Below are positions 9,328-17,131 of a stretch of 64,000 bases of DNA, piece after piece; position 1 is the stretch's first letter, and each line of letters starts with the position of its first letter. Source of the stretch: Amycolatopsis benzoatilytica AK 16/65 (lineage in GTDB: Bacteria > Actinomycetota > Actinomycetes > Mycobacteriales > Pseudonocardiaceae); NCBI RefSeq assembly GCF_000383915.1, contig NZ_KB912942.1, positions 2,773,195 to 2,837,194 of the forward strand, read 5' to 3'. Below the pieces are notes generated by a model that was not told where the DNA came from, did no database searches, and saw only the letters and a list, made by a program, of their open reading frames with translations. Both the position numbers and the translations under genes were made by a program.

Positions 9328-9399
9328 GGGCGTGTCCCACCTGGCGCGGTCGGGCGACCGGCGTGCGCGGGCGGTCCGTCGGCGCGGGCGGGCGGGCGG

Positions 9400-9452
9400 T
9401 CCGTGAAGGGCCCCTTGAGGGAATCTAAGTCCCGGAAGAGGCCCTTCACGGA
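9400..9452. repeat. Dispersed hairpin repeat, copy 1 (GTGAAGGGCCCCTT type)
   Basis: TCCGTGAAGGGCC at the left pairs with GGCCCTTCACGGA at the right, with GGAATCTAAGTCCC in the loop region. It lies 72 bases after the ssb stop and probably ends ssb transcription. Related copies are at 47865-47949 and 50625-50675. Confidence 0.8.
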
Positions 9453-9599
9453 CGTCCAGCCGCTCGCGATCCCAGCCGCTCGCGACCTCGGCCGCTCGCA
9501 GCCCGGCTTCCCCAGTCGCGACCGTCCGCAGTCCCGGTTAGCCCGACTCAGCCTGCCCCCAGGTCGCGTGCCGGCGACCGTCTCAAGAGAGGTTCAGAC

Positions 9600-9615
9600 C
9601 ACCGATCGATCGGTG
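9600..9615. promoter_or_regulatory. Perfect 16-base palindrome, possible operator
   Basis: CACCGATCGATCGGTG is its own reverse complement. It lies in non-coding DNA 215 bases before the secreted-protein gene. No regulator gene adjoins it, so its role is open. Confidence 0.35.
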
Positions 9616-9830
9616 AGCCTGAGCAGCCGACAGGTCGGTGCCGGTACGCAGAAGTCCACAGCGGCAAGGGAATTCGCGGCACCGGTCACCTGAAACCCCT
9701 GCTCACCAATCCGATCCGGCTCGCACCCGGCGATCCGTTCGCGGGAAACCCCGGCGAAGGCGGTAACCGGCCCCGGAAAGCCAACGAAAGGAGCTGACTC
9801 ACGTTCGAGAGCGCTGGTAGCTTTCGCTCC

Positions 9831-10460
9831 ATGCGCGCACGCCGCCGGAAGACGACAAGAATGTCGATTCTCGCTGGGCTTTCCGCCTTGCTGCTGGCAA
9901 CAGTTTCCGGACCGGTCGCGGATGCCGCGCCGTCCCAGGCTTCCCGACCGCACCGCGAATGCAGCACCCCCTCGATCAACCGGTTTCAGCAGTGGCTCGC
10001 GAGCGGCGAAGGCACGACCGTCCCGCCGACCGGCAGCCTCCTGGTCAAGGAGGGCGCCGGATATGCGGCCAAGGTCGTGTTCCAGAACAACGAGTGGCAC
10101 GTGGCCGTCGTCTGGCTCGGCAACAAGTTCGACGCACAGGCCGACCTCAGCCGGTCCGCCGGCTTCTGGCTCGCCTATCGCGCCGACGAGGACCTCTACG
10201 TCCAGCTTCGCCCCGCCTCGCACTGGAGCGGCGGCGACAAATGGCTGACCAAGATCCCCGCCACCGGCGGGCAGCTGGTCCGCAGGTACTTCTCCTTCGA
10301 CCCCGGAAACTGGACGTGGCTGCCCGAGCTGGGCCAGCCGTCGTACTCGTTCCGGTCCGCGCTGGCCGAAGCCCGCGGCCTGGTCTTCGTCGGCAAGACC
10401 CCGAACGCCCTCGACTTCCGCGAACTCCGCGTCGACGGCTATCAGCCACCGTGCCTCTGA
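9831..10460 (+). CDS. Secreted protein of unknown function
   Basis: A 209-residue protein with an Arg-rich N-region, hydrophobic core (ILAGLSALLLATVSGPVADAA) and likely cleavage after AxA near residue 33. The mature part is a single compact domain without recognised family. It is rich in aromatic residues (WHVAVVWLGNKFDAQ, FWLAYRADEDLYVQL, YFSFDPGNWTWLPELGQ) and has two Cys, one near each end (ECSTP and PPCL-stop), which could form a disulfide joining the termini. I do not recognise it. Third-position GC is normal for the genome, so it is a real resident gene. ATG 9861 is an alternative start. Confidence 0.7.
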   Translation: MRARRRKTTRMSILAGLSALLLATVSGPVADAAPSQASRPHRECSTPSINRFQQWLASGEGTTVPPTGSLLVKEGAGYAAKVVFQNNEWHVAVVWLGNKFDAQADLSRSAGFWLAYRADEDLYVQLRPASHWSGGDKWLTKIPATGGQLVRRYFSFDPGNWTWLPELGQPSYSFRSALAEARGLVFVGKTPNALDFRELRVDGYQPPCL

Positions 10461-10475
10461 GCGGTGCGCCGCTCG

Positions 10476-11228
10476 CTAGTTCTGCACAGTCGGCCGAATG
10501 GTGATGTCCCCGATCTCCACGTCGTCCGGCTGCTCGATCGCGAACGCGATCGCCCTCGCCACCGCCGCCGGGTCCAGCGCGATCGCCGCGAGCCGCTCCC
10601 GCACCTGCGCCCGCTCGGCCGGATCGTCGATCGAGTCCGCCAGTTCCGTCCGCACGAAGCCGGGCGACACCGAGGTCGTCCGGAGCACTCCGTCCGTCGA
10701 TTCCTGCCGCAGCGCCTCCAGCACCGTGCGCACCGCGTTCTTCGTCCCGGCATACACCGCCTGACCAGGCACGATCTTCAAGCCGGAAGTCGACACCGTC
10801 GTCACCAGATGCCCTCGCCCCTGCCGCCGGAACACCGGCATCGCCGCGGCGATCCCGTGCAGCACTCCACGGACGTTGACGTCGATCATCGCCGCCCAGC
10901 CGGTCACGTCGCCGTCCGCGACCGGGCCGAGCTTGCTGATCCCGGCGTTGCCGACGAGGACGTCCAACCGGCCGAACTCCTCGACGGCACAGGCTACGAG
11001 CCGTTCCATCTCCGCCAGCCGGGTCACGTCGGTGGCGACCGCGACCGCCTGACCGCCGCCCGCCCGAATCTCTTCGACCAGTGCGCCCAACCGGTCTTCG
11101 CGTCGTGCGCCGAGGACCACTGCACAGCCTCGCGCCGCGAGCAGGCGCGCGGTCGCCTCGCCGATGCCGCTGCTCGCCCCGGTGATCGCGACGACCTTGG
11201 CCATCTGCGCCCTGTTCATCTCTGACAT
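10476..11228 (-). CDS. SDR-family NAD(P)-dependent oxidoreductase
   Basis: A 250-residue classical short-chain dehydrogenase. It has the Rossmann loop TGASSGIGEATARLL, the NAGIS motif, catalytic Ser in VSTSGL, Tyr and Lys in VYAGTKNAV, and PGFVRTEL after it. NADP is suggested by ARRED after beta-2. The open frame offers ATG at 11228, 11219 and 11204. MAKVVAITGASSG from 11204 is the most usual SDR N-terminus and has AGGG upstream, but I keep the longest form. Two copies of a palindromic operator lie just upstream, so the gene is tightly repressed by a TetR-type protein encoded elsewhere. Substrate unknown. Confidence 0.88.
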   Translation of the reverse strand: MSEMNRAQMAKVVAITGASSGIGEATARLLAARGCAVVLGARREDRLGALVEEIRAGGGQAVAVATDVTRLAEMERLVACAVEEFGRLDVLVGNAGISKLGPVADGDVTGWAAMIDVNVRGVLHGIAAAMPVFRRQGRGHLVTTVSTSGLKIVPGQAVYAGTKNAVRTVLEALRQESTDGVLRTTSVSPGFVRTELADSIDDPAERAQVRERLAAIALDPAAVARAIAFAIEQPDDVEIGDITIRPTVQN

Positions 11229-11253
11229 GTCCGGAATCCCCGATCCTCGCTAT

Positions 11254-11302
11254 GCGGACACTTGTCCGCTTACCTGGTCCAGTGTAGCGGACAAGTGTCC
11301 GT
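11254..11302. promoter_or_regulatory. Two inverted copies of a 16-bp palindromic operator
   Basis: GCGGACACTTGTCCGC (11254-11269) and GCGGACAAGTGTCCGT (11287-11302) are reciprocal copies of one dyad, centres 33 bp apart, ahead of the SDR gene. The form is typical of TetR-family operators. No TetR gene is next to them. Confidence 0.75.
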
Positions 11303-11516
11303 TTAACTTCGGGAACATCAACATCCGCTTCGGGCGAGTCAAGGATGCGTGCGGACGGGCCGCCGAGCAGGCGACGCGGCGGCATGCTCGAACGGACCGA
11401 ACGACCGTCCGAGAAAGGCCCGAGGTGAGTGATCTAGCGGCAGCGCTGGCATTGGTGGGCACGTTCATTGCCCTGGCCATGACCTTGCGCGCCATCCAGC
11501 GGAACTTGCTCCGCGG

Positions 11517-12170
11517 TCAGCAGCAGTGCTCGCCGCGCCAGGCTTCGCGGCCTTCCTTGACCGCCACCGCGGCGATCACCAACGCCGCGGCCGGATCCGC
11601 CCAGTACCAGCCGAACAGCGTGTTGACCAGCAGTCCGACGAGCAGCACGCCAGAGAGGTAGGTGCAGAGCAGCGTCTGCTTGGAGTCCGCGACCGCGCTC
11701 GCCGAGCCGAGTTCCCGCCCGGCTCGGCGTTGCGCGCCAGAGAGAACCGGCATCACTGCCAGCGACACCGCGGCGAGCACGATCCCGGCCGTCGAATGCT
11801 CCGCTTCTCCGCCGCCGAACAGCGACCACAGCGCGTCGCCCGTCACGTATGCGGCCAGCAGGAAGAACGACACCGCGATCGCCCTGAGCGCGGCCCGTTC
11901 CCGATGCTCCGGATCGGCTCCCGAGAACTGCCACGCCACCGCGACCGCGGAGAGCACCTCGGCGACCGAATCCAGGCCGAAAGCCACCAACGCTGTCGAA
12001 GATGCGATTGTGCCGGCGGACACCGCCACGACCGCCTCGACGACGTTGTAGGTGATCGTCGCGGCGACCAGCCAGCGGACCCGCCGGTGCAACACCGCGC
12101 GCCGCGCACCGGTCACGACCGGCCCCGCGCCGCGGCCCTCCGCCCCTGACCCGCAGCAGGAGTCAGTCAT
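11517..12170 (-). CDS. Cation diffusion facilitator (CDF) metal exporter
   Basis: A 217-residue inner-membrane metal/proton antiporter with five to six TM helices. Metal-site Asp residues sit in VAFGLDSVAEVLSAV and YVTGDALW, with the paired helix ADSKQTLLCTYLSG. It lacks the usual long cytoplasmic C-terminal domain and instead ends EHCC, with CC also near the N-terminus (MTDSCCGSG). These cysteines suggest a soft metal such as Cd, Pb or Zn. Its ATG overlaps the cmtR stop by 4 bases (ATGA), so expression is coupled to that Cd/Pb sensor. Metal identity is inferred from this partner. Confidence 0.87.
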   Translation of the reverse strand: MTDSCCGSGAEGRGAGPVVTGARRAVLHRRVRWLVAATITYNVVEAVVAVSAGTIASSTALVAFGLDSVAEVLSAVAVAWQFSGADPEHRERAALRAIAVSFFLLAAYVTGDALWSLFGGGEAEHSTAGIVLAAVSLAVMPVLSGAQRRAGRELGSASAVADSKQTLLCTYLSGVLLVGLLVNTLFGWYWADPAAALVIAAVAVKEGREAWRGEHCC

Positions 12171-12499
12171 CGCGTCGCCGGCGTTTCGTCAATGCACGCC
12201 TCGGAAGGCGCGACCGCCAACACGACCCGCGTCAGCTCCGCCAACGCGCGGCCGAGGTGCGGATCCGCGATCGCATACCGCACCTGCCGCCCCTGGTACG
12301 TCGCGACCACCAGCCCGCATCCGCGCAGGCAGGCGAGGTGGTTCGACACGTTCGACCGGCTCAGCTCCAGCCGCGCGGCGAGCTGAGCCGGGTAGACGAT
12401 CCCGTCCAGCAATGCCACGAGGATCCGGCACCGAGTCGGGTCCGCCAGCGCGCGGCCGAGCCGCGCGAGCGCCAGTTCCCGGGTCTCCGATGTCAGCAT
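12167..12499 (-). CDS. cmtR: ArsR/SmtB-family Cd(II)/Pb(II) sensor CmtR
   Basis: A 110-residue winged-helix metal-sensing repressor. It follows mycobacterial CmtR almost residue for residue (LARLGRALADPTRCRILVAL, RSNVSNHLACLRGCGLVVAT). The three metal ligands defined for CmtR fall at the same numbers here: Cys57 and Cys61 in helix 4 and Cys102 in the C-terminal tail. Metal binding should release it from the operator and switch on itself and the CDF exporter. It is the first gene of a two-gene operon and divergent from an HTH regulator. Identity is strong because both spacing and cysteines match. Confidence 0.92.
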   Translation of the reverse strand: MLTSETRELALARLGRALADPTRCRILVALLDGIVYPAQLAARLELSRSNVSNHLACLRGCGLVVATYQGRQVRYAIADPHLGRALAELTRVVLAVAPSEACIDETPATR

Positions 12500-12509
12500 G
12501 GACGGAATA

Positions 12510-12527
12510 GTACAGCACTCACTGAAC
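12510..12527. promoter_or_regulatory. Probable CmtR operator
   Basis: GTACAG and CTGAAC form an imperfect dyad separated by 6 bases, 10 bases upstream of the cmtR start and 16 bases before the divergent HTH gene. It is the only dyad in the 44-base gap, so it probably regulates both directions. Confidence 0.5.
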
Positions 12528-12543
12528 TAAGTAGACTGGCCAA

Positions 12544-13347
12544 GTGGACAACCTTCTCGGCGATTTCCTCCGCGCCCGGCGGGAGCAGATCTCTCCCTCG
12601 GACGTCGGCTTGCCCGCCACCGGGCGCCGGCGCGTCCCGGGGCTCCGCCGGGAAGAGCTGGCACTGCTGGCGGGCATCAGCAGCGACTACTACGTCCGGC
12701 TCGAGCAAGGCCGCGACCACAACCCGTCCGCGCAGATACTCGAGGCGCTCGCCCGCGTCCTCGACCTGGACGACGCCGCCCGGAGGCACCTGCACCAGCT
12801 CGCGGCTCCGTTCCGCTCCGAACCGATCGAAGCGCGGGCCCCGGCGAGCATCGTCGAACTGATCGGCACCTGGCCGGCCACCCCGGCCTACGTCCAGGAT
12901 CGGCTGACCAACGTGCTCGCCGCGAACCCCGTCGCGGCAAGGGTTTCGCCGAACTACGCGGTCGGCCGGAACTTGCTGCGCGCGGTCTTCCTCGATCCCG
13001 CCGAACGCGCGCTCCGCCGCGACTGGGACCAGCTGACCGCGGACGGCGTCGCCGGTCTGCGCGCCGCACTGGGGCCGGACGTCAACGACCCGTCCGCCGC
13101 CGACCTGATCGCGGAACTCGGTGCCAGCGAACGCTTCCGCGAACTCTGGGCGCGGCACGACGTCCGGCCGCGGACCGGGCACCCGGTGCGATTCCGCCAT
13201 CCCGCCGCCGGGGACCTTGACCTGCACAGCGACAAGCTCGACATCCCCGGGCCGGGTTCGCTGCAGCTGGTGGTGTTCCACGCGACGCCGGGAACCCGGG
13301 ACGCCGAAACCCTCGCCTCGCTGTCCGCGCTGAGCCCGGCCCGCTGA
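12544..13347 (+). CDS. XRE-family HTH regulator with MmyB-like ligand-binding domain
   Basis: A 267-residue regulator. The HTH_31-type domain covers residues about 5-80 (FLRARREQISPSDVGLP, LRREELALLAGISSDYYVRLEQGRDHNPS), followed by the MmyB-like PAS-related domain (about 105-265: NVLAANPVAARVSPNY, NLLRAVFLDPAER, FRHPAAGDLDLHSDKL). This family is widespread in actinomycetes, and its members often control a neighbouring oxidoreductase. GTG 12544 is the start: TAGACT at 12532-12537 leaves 6 bases, so a leaderless mRNA is likely. Target genes and ligand are unknown. Confidence 0.9.
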   Translation: MDNLLGDFLRARREQISPSDVGLPATGRRRVPGLRREELALLAGISSDYYVRLEQGRDHNPSAQILEALARVLDLDDAARRHLHQLAAPFRSEPIEARAPASIVELIGTWPATPAYVQDRLTNVLAANPVAARVSPNYAVGRNLLRAVFLDPAERALRRDWDQLTADGVAGLRAALGPDVNDPSAADLIAELGASERFRELWARHDVRPRTGHPVRFRHPAAGDLDLHSDKLDIPGPGSLQLVVFHATPGTRDAETLASLSALSPAR

Positions 13348-13394
13348 CCGGCAGGGCCTGCCGTCGAGCCGGGATCCGCCAGCCGAGCGCGAAA

Positions 13395-13428
13395 CCGGGC
13401 CGCAGCGGGCGTCCCCGCTCCGGCCCGG
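13395..13428. terminator. Bidirectional hairpin terminator
   Basis: A 15-bp GC-rich stem with one mismatch (13395-13409 with 13414-13428) and a 4-base loop, between the convergent HTH and gcl genes. There is no T-run. Confidence 0.65.
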
Positions 13429-13435
13429 CCGCCGG

Positions 13436-15130
13436 TCAGTCGACCGGCTCGAACTCGCGCACCGCGTCCAGCGCGGCGCCCATCGCGGCGTTCCCTTCCC
13501 GCTCGATCATGATCTCCACGAGGACCGGACGGCGGGTGCGCTCCGCTTCCTTCCGCGCCCATTCCAGCGACGACCGGATCTCGCCCGGATCCGAGACCCG
13601 GGTGCCTGCGCAGCCGTAGGCCTCCATGATCTTCACGTTGTCCGCGCCGTGGTCGTCGTAATGGATGTCGACCTGGTAGTTCATGTCGTAGGGCAGTTCG
13701 GACTGCCGGATCAGGCCGAGGTACTCGTTGTTCAGCATGACGAGCACGAACCCGACGTCGTACTGCGCGGCGACGGCGAGCTCCTCGACCAGGAACTGGA
13801 ACGAGTAGTCCCCGACGACGCCGACGACCTCGGCCTCCGGCCGCGCCTTCTTGACGCCGATCGCGGCCGGGATCTCCCAGCCCAGCGGGCCGGCCTGGCC
13901 GCACACCTGGTAGTGCCGCGGCAGGTGCGCGCGCTGGAACTGGCCGGACCAGATCTGGTAGAGCCCGATCGCGGTGACGAAGTACGTCTCCGGTCCGTAA
14001 AAGTCGTTGAGCTCCTTGAACACCCGCGGCGCCTTGATCGGCGTGCAGTCGAAGTCCTCCTTGCGCGGCAGCTCGGCCTTGAGGTCGCCGAGCCGCTTGA
14101 CCCACGTGCGGTCCCGGGCCGGCGCCTCGCGCGCGTCGAGCGCGGCCAGCAGCGCCTCCACGAACTCGCGGGTGTCGGACACGACGCCGAGATCCGGGCC
14201 GAACACCTTGCCCAGCTGCGTGGGTTCGATGTCGACGTGGATGAACTTGCGGTCGCCGCGGTACACCGACAGCTCGCCGGTGTGCCGGTCGCCGAACCGC
14301 GCACCCAGCGCCAGGACCAGGTCGGACTCCAGGAAAGCCGCGTTCGCCCAGCGCTGCGACGTCTGGATGCCCGCCATGCCGGCGAACAGCTCGTGGTCCT
14401 CGGGGAAGCTGCCCTTGCCCATGAGCGTGACGCCGACCGGGACGCCGAGCCGCTCGGCGAGCCGGCGCAGCGGTTCGCTCGCCTCGCCGAGCACCACGCC
14501 GCCACCGGCCAGGATCAGCGGCCGTTCCGCGGCGAGCAGCATGTCCAGCGCGCGCTCGACTCGCGCCGGGGACGGTTTGACGGCGCTCACCGGCAGCGCC
14601 GAGTCGATGCTGGAATCCCACTCGATGATCTGCTTCTGCACGTCGATCGGCAGGTCGATGAGGACCGGGCCGGGACGGCCGGACCGGGCGATCCGGAACG
14701 CCTCGCGGAAGATCCAGGGCAGCTGCGCGGCTTCCTTGACCTGCACCGCCCACTTGGTGACCGGACGGGCGATCTCGACGATGTCGACCGCCTGGAACGC
14801 TTCCTGGTGCAGCTTCGTCGTCGCGGCCTGGCCGGTAATGCACAGGATCGGGACGGAGTCGGCGTGCGCGGTGTAGAGCCCGGTGATCATGTTGGTGCCG
14901 GCCGGGCCGGAGGTGCCTATCGCGACGCCGACGTTGCCGGTGGTGCGCGCCCACCCGTCGGCCATGTGCGTGGCGCCTTCCTCGTGGCGGACCACCAGGT
15001 GGTCGATGCCGCGGCCCTGCATCGCGTCGTACAGCGGCAGGATCGCCGCGCCGGGGCAGCCGAACGCGACGTCGATCCCCTCGTCGACCAGCACGTCGAC
15101 GACTGCCTGCATAGCGGGGACTCGGGCCAT
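13436..15130 (-). CDS. gcl: Glyoxylate carboligase (tartronate-semialdehyde synthase), divergent type
   Basis: A ThDP-dependent enzyme that joins two glyoxylates to tartronate semialdehyde and CO2. It has 564 residues, against 593 in E. coli. PYR domain at about 1-170 (GCPGAAILPLYDAM, CITGQAATTKLHQEAFQAVDI), middle domain at about 190-330 (GARFGDRHTGELSVY), PP domain at about 370-540 (CGQAGPLGWEIPAAIGV, VVGDYSFQFLVEELAV, LNNEYLGLIRQ). Position 50 is Glu in VRHEEGATHMADG. E. coli Gcl has Val51 here, a well-known loss of the ThDP-activating Glu. It ends an operon hyi-glxR-gcl, 2 bases after the glxR stop, which fixes the pathway. The sequence is far from the standard actinobacterial Gcl. Confidence 0.85.
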   Translation of the reverse strand: MARVPAMQAVVDVLVDEGIDVAFGCPGAAILPLYDAMQGRGIDHLVVRHEEGATHMADGWARTTGNVGVAIGTSGPAGTNMITGLYTAHADSVPILCITGQAATTKLHQEAFQAVDIVEIARPVTKWAVQVKEAAQLPWIFREAFRIARSGRPGPVLIDLPIDVQKQIIEWDSSIDSALPVSAVKPSPARVERALDMLLAAERPLILAGGGVVLGEASEPLRRLAERLGVPVGVTLMGKGSFPEDHELFAGMAGIQTSQRWANAAFLESDLVLALGARFGDRHTGELSVYRGDRKFIHVDIEPTQLGKVFGPDLGVVSDTREFVEALLAALDAREAPARDRTWVKRLGDLKAELPRKEDFDCTPIKAPRVFKELNDFYGPETYFVTAIGLYQIWSGQFQRAHLPRHYQVCGQAGPLGWEIPAAIGVKKARPEAEVVGVVGDYSFQFLVEELAVAAQYDVGFVLVMLNNEYLGLIRQSELPYDMNYQVDIHYDDHGADNVKIMEAYGCAGTRVSDPGEIRSSLEWARKEAERTRRPVLVEIMIEREGNAAMGAALDAVREFEPVD

Positions 15131-15132
15131 GG

Positions 15133-16023
15133 TCAAACCTCCTCGGACGAGCGGCCGGACAGTTCTTCGACAACCTTGAGCAGCGCGGAGTGGTCCAGCG
15201 AGCCGTAGCCCATCGCCCGCCCGGCCGCGACCAGCTGCGCGACCAGACCGGTCAGCGGGAGCGCCACGCCGGACTGCCGCGCCGCGGCGAGCGCGATGCC
15301 CATGTCCTTGTGGTGCAAGTCGATCCGGAAGCCCGGCCGGAACTGGCGCGCCACCATGGACTTCCGCTTCAGCTCCAGGATCCGGCTGCCGGCGAGCCCG
15401 CCGGCCAGCACGTCGAGCCCGGTGCCCGCGTCCACTCCGGACGCTTCCAGCAGCACGATCGCCTCGGCGACCAGCCCGTAGATCCCGCCGACCACCAGCT
15501 GGTTGGCGGCCTTGACGACCTGGCCCGCACCGTGCGGCCCGACGTGCACGACGGTTTTGCCGAGCGCGTCGAACACCGGCTTGGCGGCGGCGAAGTCGGC
15601 TTCCTCGCCGCCGACCATGATGGACAGCGTGGCCTGCTCGGCCCCGGCCTGCCCGCCGGAGACCGGCGCGTCCAGCACCCGGATTCCCTTGGCGGCACCG
15701 GCTTTCGCGACCTCGATCGAGGTCTCCGGCCGGATGGTGCTCATGTCCGCCAGCAGCGTGCCCGGGGCGAGCGAGTCGAGGACGCCGCCCGGGGCGAGCA
15801 CGACCTGCTCGACCTGCGGGTGGTCCGGCAGCATGGTGATCACGACTTCCGCGCCGGCCACCGCGTCCGCGACGTCGGCCGCCGCGCGCCCGCCGGCGGC
15901 TTCCAGCTTCGCCAGCGCGTCCGCGTTGAGGTCGAAGCCGCTCACGTCGTGCCCGGCGGCGGCCAGGTGCGCGGCCATCGGCGTGCCCATCACGCCGAGT
16001 CCGATGAAGCCGATCTTGCTCAT
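15133..16023 (-). CDS. glxR: 2-Hydroxy-3-oxopropionate (tartronate semialdehyde) reductase
   Basis: A 296-residue beta-hydroxyacid dehydrogenase that reduces tartronate semialdehyde to D-glycerate with NAD(P)H. The Rossmann start IGFIGLGVMGTPMAAHL, the substrate loop LDAPVSGGQAGAEQATLSIMVGG, the catalytic Lys in GAGQVVKAANQLVVGG and the cofactor-domain helix HKDMGIALAAARQSGV are all in place. Its ATG overlaps the hyi stop by one base (TGATG), and gcl starts 2 bases after its own stop, so the three are translationally coupled. The Gcl partner supports GlxR/GarR over 3-hydroxyisobutyrate dehydrogenase, which is the main alternative in this family. Confidence 0.9.
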   Translation of the reverse strand: MSKIGFIGLGVMGTPMAAHLAAAGHDVSGFDLNADALAKLEAAGGRAAADVADAVAGAEVVITMLPDHPQVEQVVLAPGGVLDSLAPGTLLADMSTIRPETSIEVAKAGAAKGIRVLDAPVSGGQAGAEQATLSIMVGGEEADFAAAKPVFDALGKTVVHVGPHGAGQVVKAANQLVVGGIYGLVAEAIVLLEASGVDAGTGLDVLAGGLAGSRILELKRKSMVARQFRPGFRIDLHHKDMGIALAAARQSGVALPLTGLVAQLVAAGRAMGYGSLDHSALLKVVEELSGRSSEEV

Positions 16024-16847
16024 CACTTTCCCCTTCGCTCGTACGGCAGCCAGGCCAGCGAGTCCACTGTGGACCCATCCGGTTTGTACTCGACGCCCAC
16101 CGGCCCGGCGTAGCCTGCTGCCTGCAGCTTCTGCAGGTATCCTTCGAGATCCAGCTCCCCCGTGCCCGGCTGGTGCCGGCCCGGCGCGTCGGCGATCTGC
16201 ACGTGCCCGGTGCGCGGGGTGTAGCGGGCGATCACGGTGTCGAGGTCGTCGCCGTTGACCGCCAGGTGGTAGAGGTCGGCGAGCAGCCGGACGTTGCCCA
16301 GGCCCAGCTCGTCGAGCACCGCGACCGCGTCGGCCGCGGTCTTCAGCGGGTAAGCCGGGGTACCCGACAGCGGTTCGAGCACCAGCTGTGCGCCGATGCC
16401 CTCGGCCGCTTTCGCCGCGGTGGCCAACTGCGTGCGGGCGAGATCGTCCTGTTCGGACGGGGAAACGCCGTCGACGCGGTTGCCGTACAGCGCGTTGAAG
16501 CTGCGGCAGCCGAGCCGCTCGGCGAGCCCGAGCGCCACGGTCAGGCCGGTCGCGAACTCCGCCTCGCGGCCGACCCACGACACGAGCCCGCGCTCGCCCG
16601 CGGCCATGTCGCCCGCGAAGAAGTTCAGCCCGGTGAGCTGCACGCCGGCGTTCTCGATCGACCGCGCGAACCGGTCGACCTCGGCCCCGGAAGGGTCAGC
16701 GCTGCCGAACGGCCACCAGTACTCCACCTTGGTGAAGCCCGCTGCCCGAGCGGCCTGCGCGCGCTCGAGCAGCGGGAGCTCGGTGAACAGGATCGACAGG
16801 TTGGCGGTGTAGGGCAGCGAGTGCCGCTCCCCGGCGGGACCGGTCAT
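16023..16847 (-). CDS. hyi: Hydroxypyruvate isomerase family protein
   Basis: A 274-residue TIM-barrel enzyme of the AP-endonuclease-2 superfamily that interconverts hydroxypyruvate and tartronate semialdehyde. Visible metal-site and barrel motifs are ANLSILFTELPLLERA near the N-terminus, KVEYWWPF, LVLEPL with the metal Glu, LLADLYHLAVNGDDL with Asp and His, GHVQIADAPGRHQPGTGEL, and the last metal Glu in GVEYKPDG. The start ATG 16847 has GAGGAG about 12 bases upstream. It is the first gene of the gcl operon. A GGAAG-TTTT-CTTCC dyad lies 38 bases upstream. Role assigned from family plus operon. Confidence 0.9.
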   Translation of the reverse strand: MTGPAGERHSLPYTANLSILFTELPLLERAQAARAAGFTKVEYWWPFGSADPSGAEVDRFARSIENAGVQLTGLNFFAGDMAAGERGLVSWVGREAEFATGLTVALGLAERLGCRSFNALYGNRVDGVSPSEQDDLARTQLATAAKAAEGIGAQLVLEPLSGTPAYPLKTAADAVAVLDELGLGNVRLLADLYHLAVNGDDLDTVIARYTPRTGHVQIADAPGRHQPGTGELDLEGYLQKLQAAGYAGPVGVEYKPDGSTVDSLAWLPYERRGK

Positions 16848-16884
16848 GATGCCTCGGCTCCTCACGTTACTAATTTCGCTTTGT

Positions 16885-16898
16885 GGAAGTTTTCTTCC
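16885..16898. promoter_or_regulatory. Operator-like dyad upstream of the gcl operon
   Basis: GGAAG (16885-16889) and CTTCC (16894-16898) flank TTTT in an unusually AT-rich patch 38 bases before hyi. The shape is like IclR-family operators (TGGAA...TTCCA), and IclR proteins control gcl operons in other bacteria. No IclR gene is in this window. Confidence 0.5.
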
Positions 16899-17131
16899 GT
16901 AAAACGAGAATAGCTGGCGGCGGAGGCTCCGGTCAACGGGCAGCGGGGACTTCGCGTGCCGGACGCGCGGTCGTCCGGCAGATCGCCGGCGCAGTCGTCC
17001 GGGCAACGAAGAGCGCCCGGCGCACCCCTTCTCAGGTTGCGCCGGGCGAGCCCGTTCGACTGACCACAGTGGACTTTATTTACTCCCATGTGGACAGTCG
17101 ACGATCATATTTTTCCGTTATCGAAAAGCAT

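Larger units (their letters stand above)
9328..9830. other. 500-bp intergenic region with two palindromes
   Basis: No credible gene. It holds the long hairpin repeat at 9400-9452 and a perfect 16-base palindrome CACCGATCGATCGGTG at 9600-9615, which looks like a repressor operator but has no obvious gene start nearby. An AAAGGAGCTG sequence at about 9787 resembles a ribosome site, yet the next usable ATG is 9831. Confidence 0.5.

Noticed and set aside
11425..11661. Possible small membrane protein starting GTG 11425 (VSDLAAALALVGTFIALAM)
   Set aside because: The first 35 residues look like a TM peptide, but third-position bias is weak and the frame then runs antisense into the CDF gene. Not strong enough to annotate.
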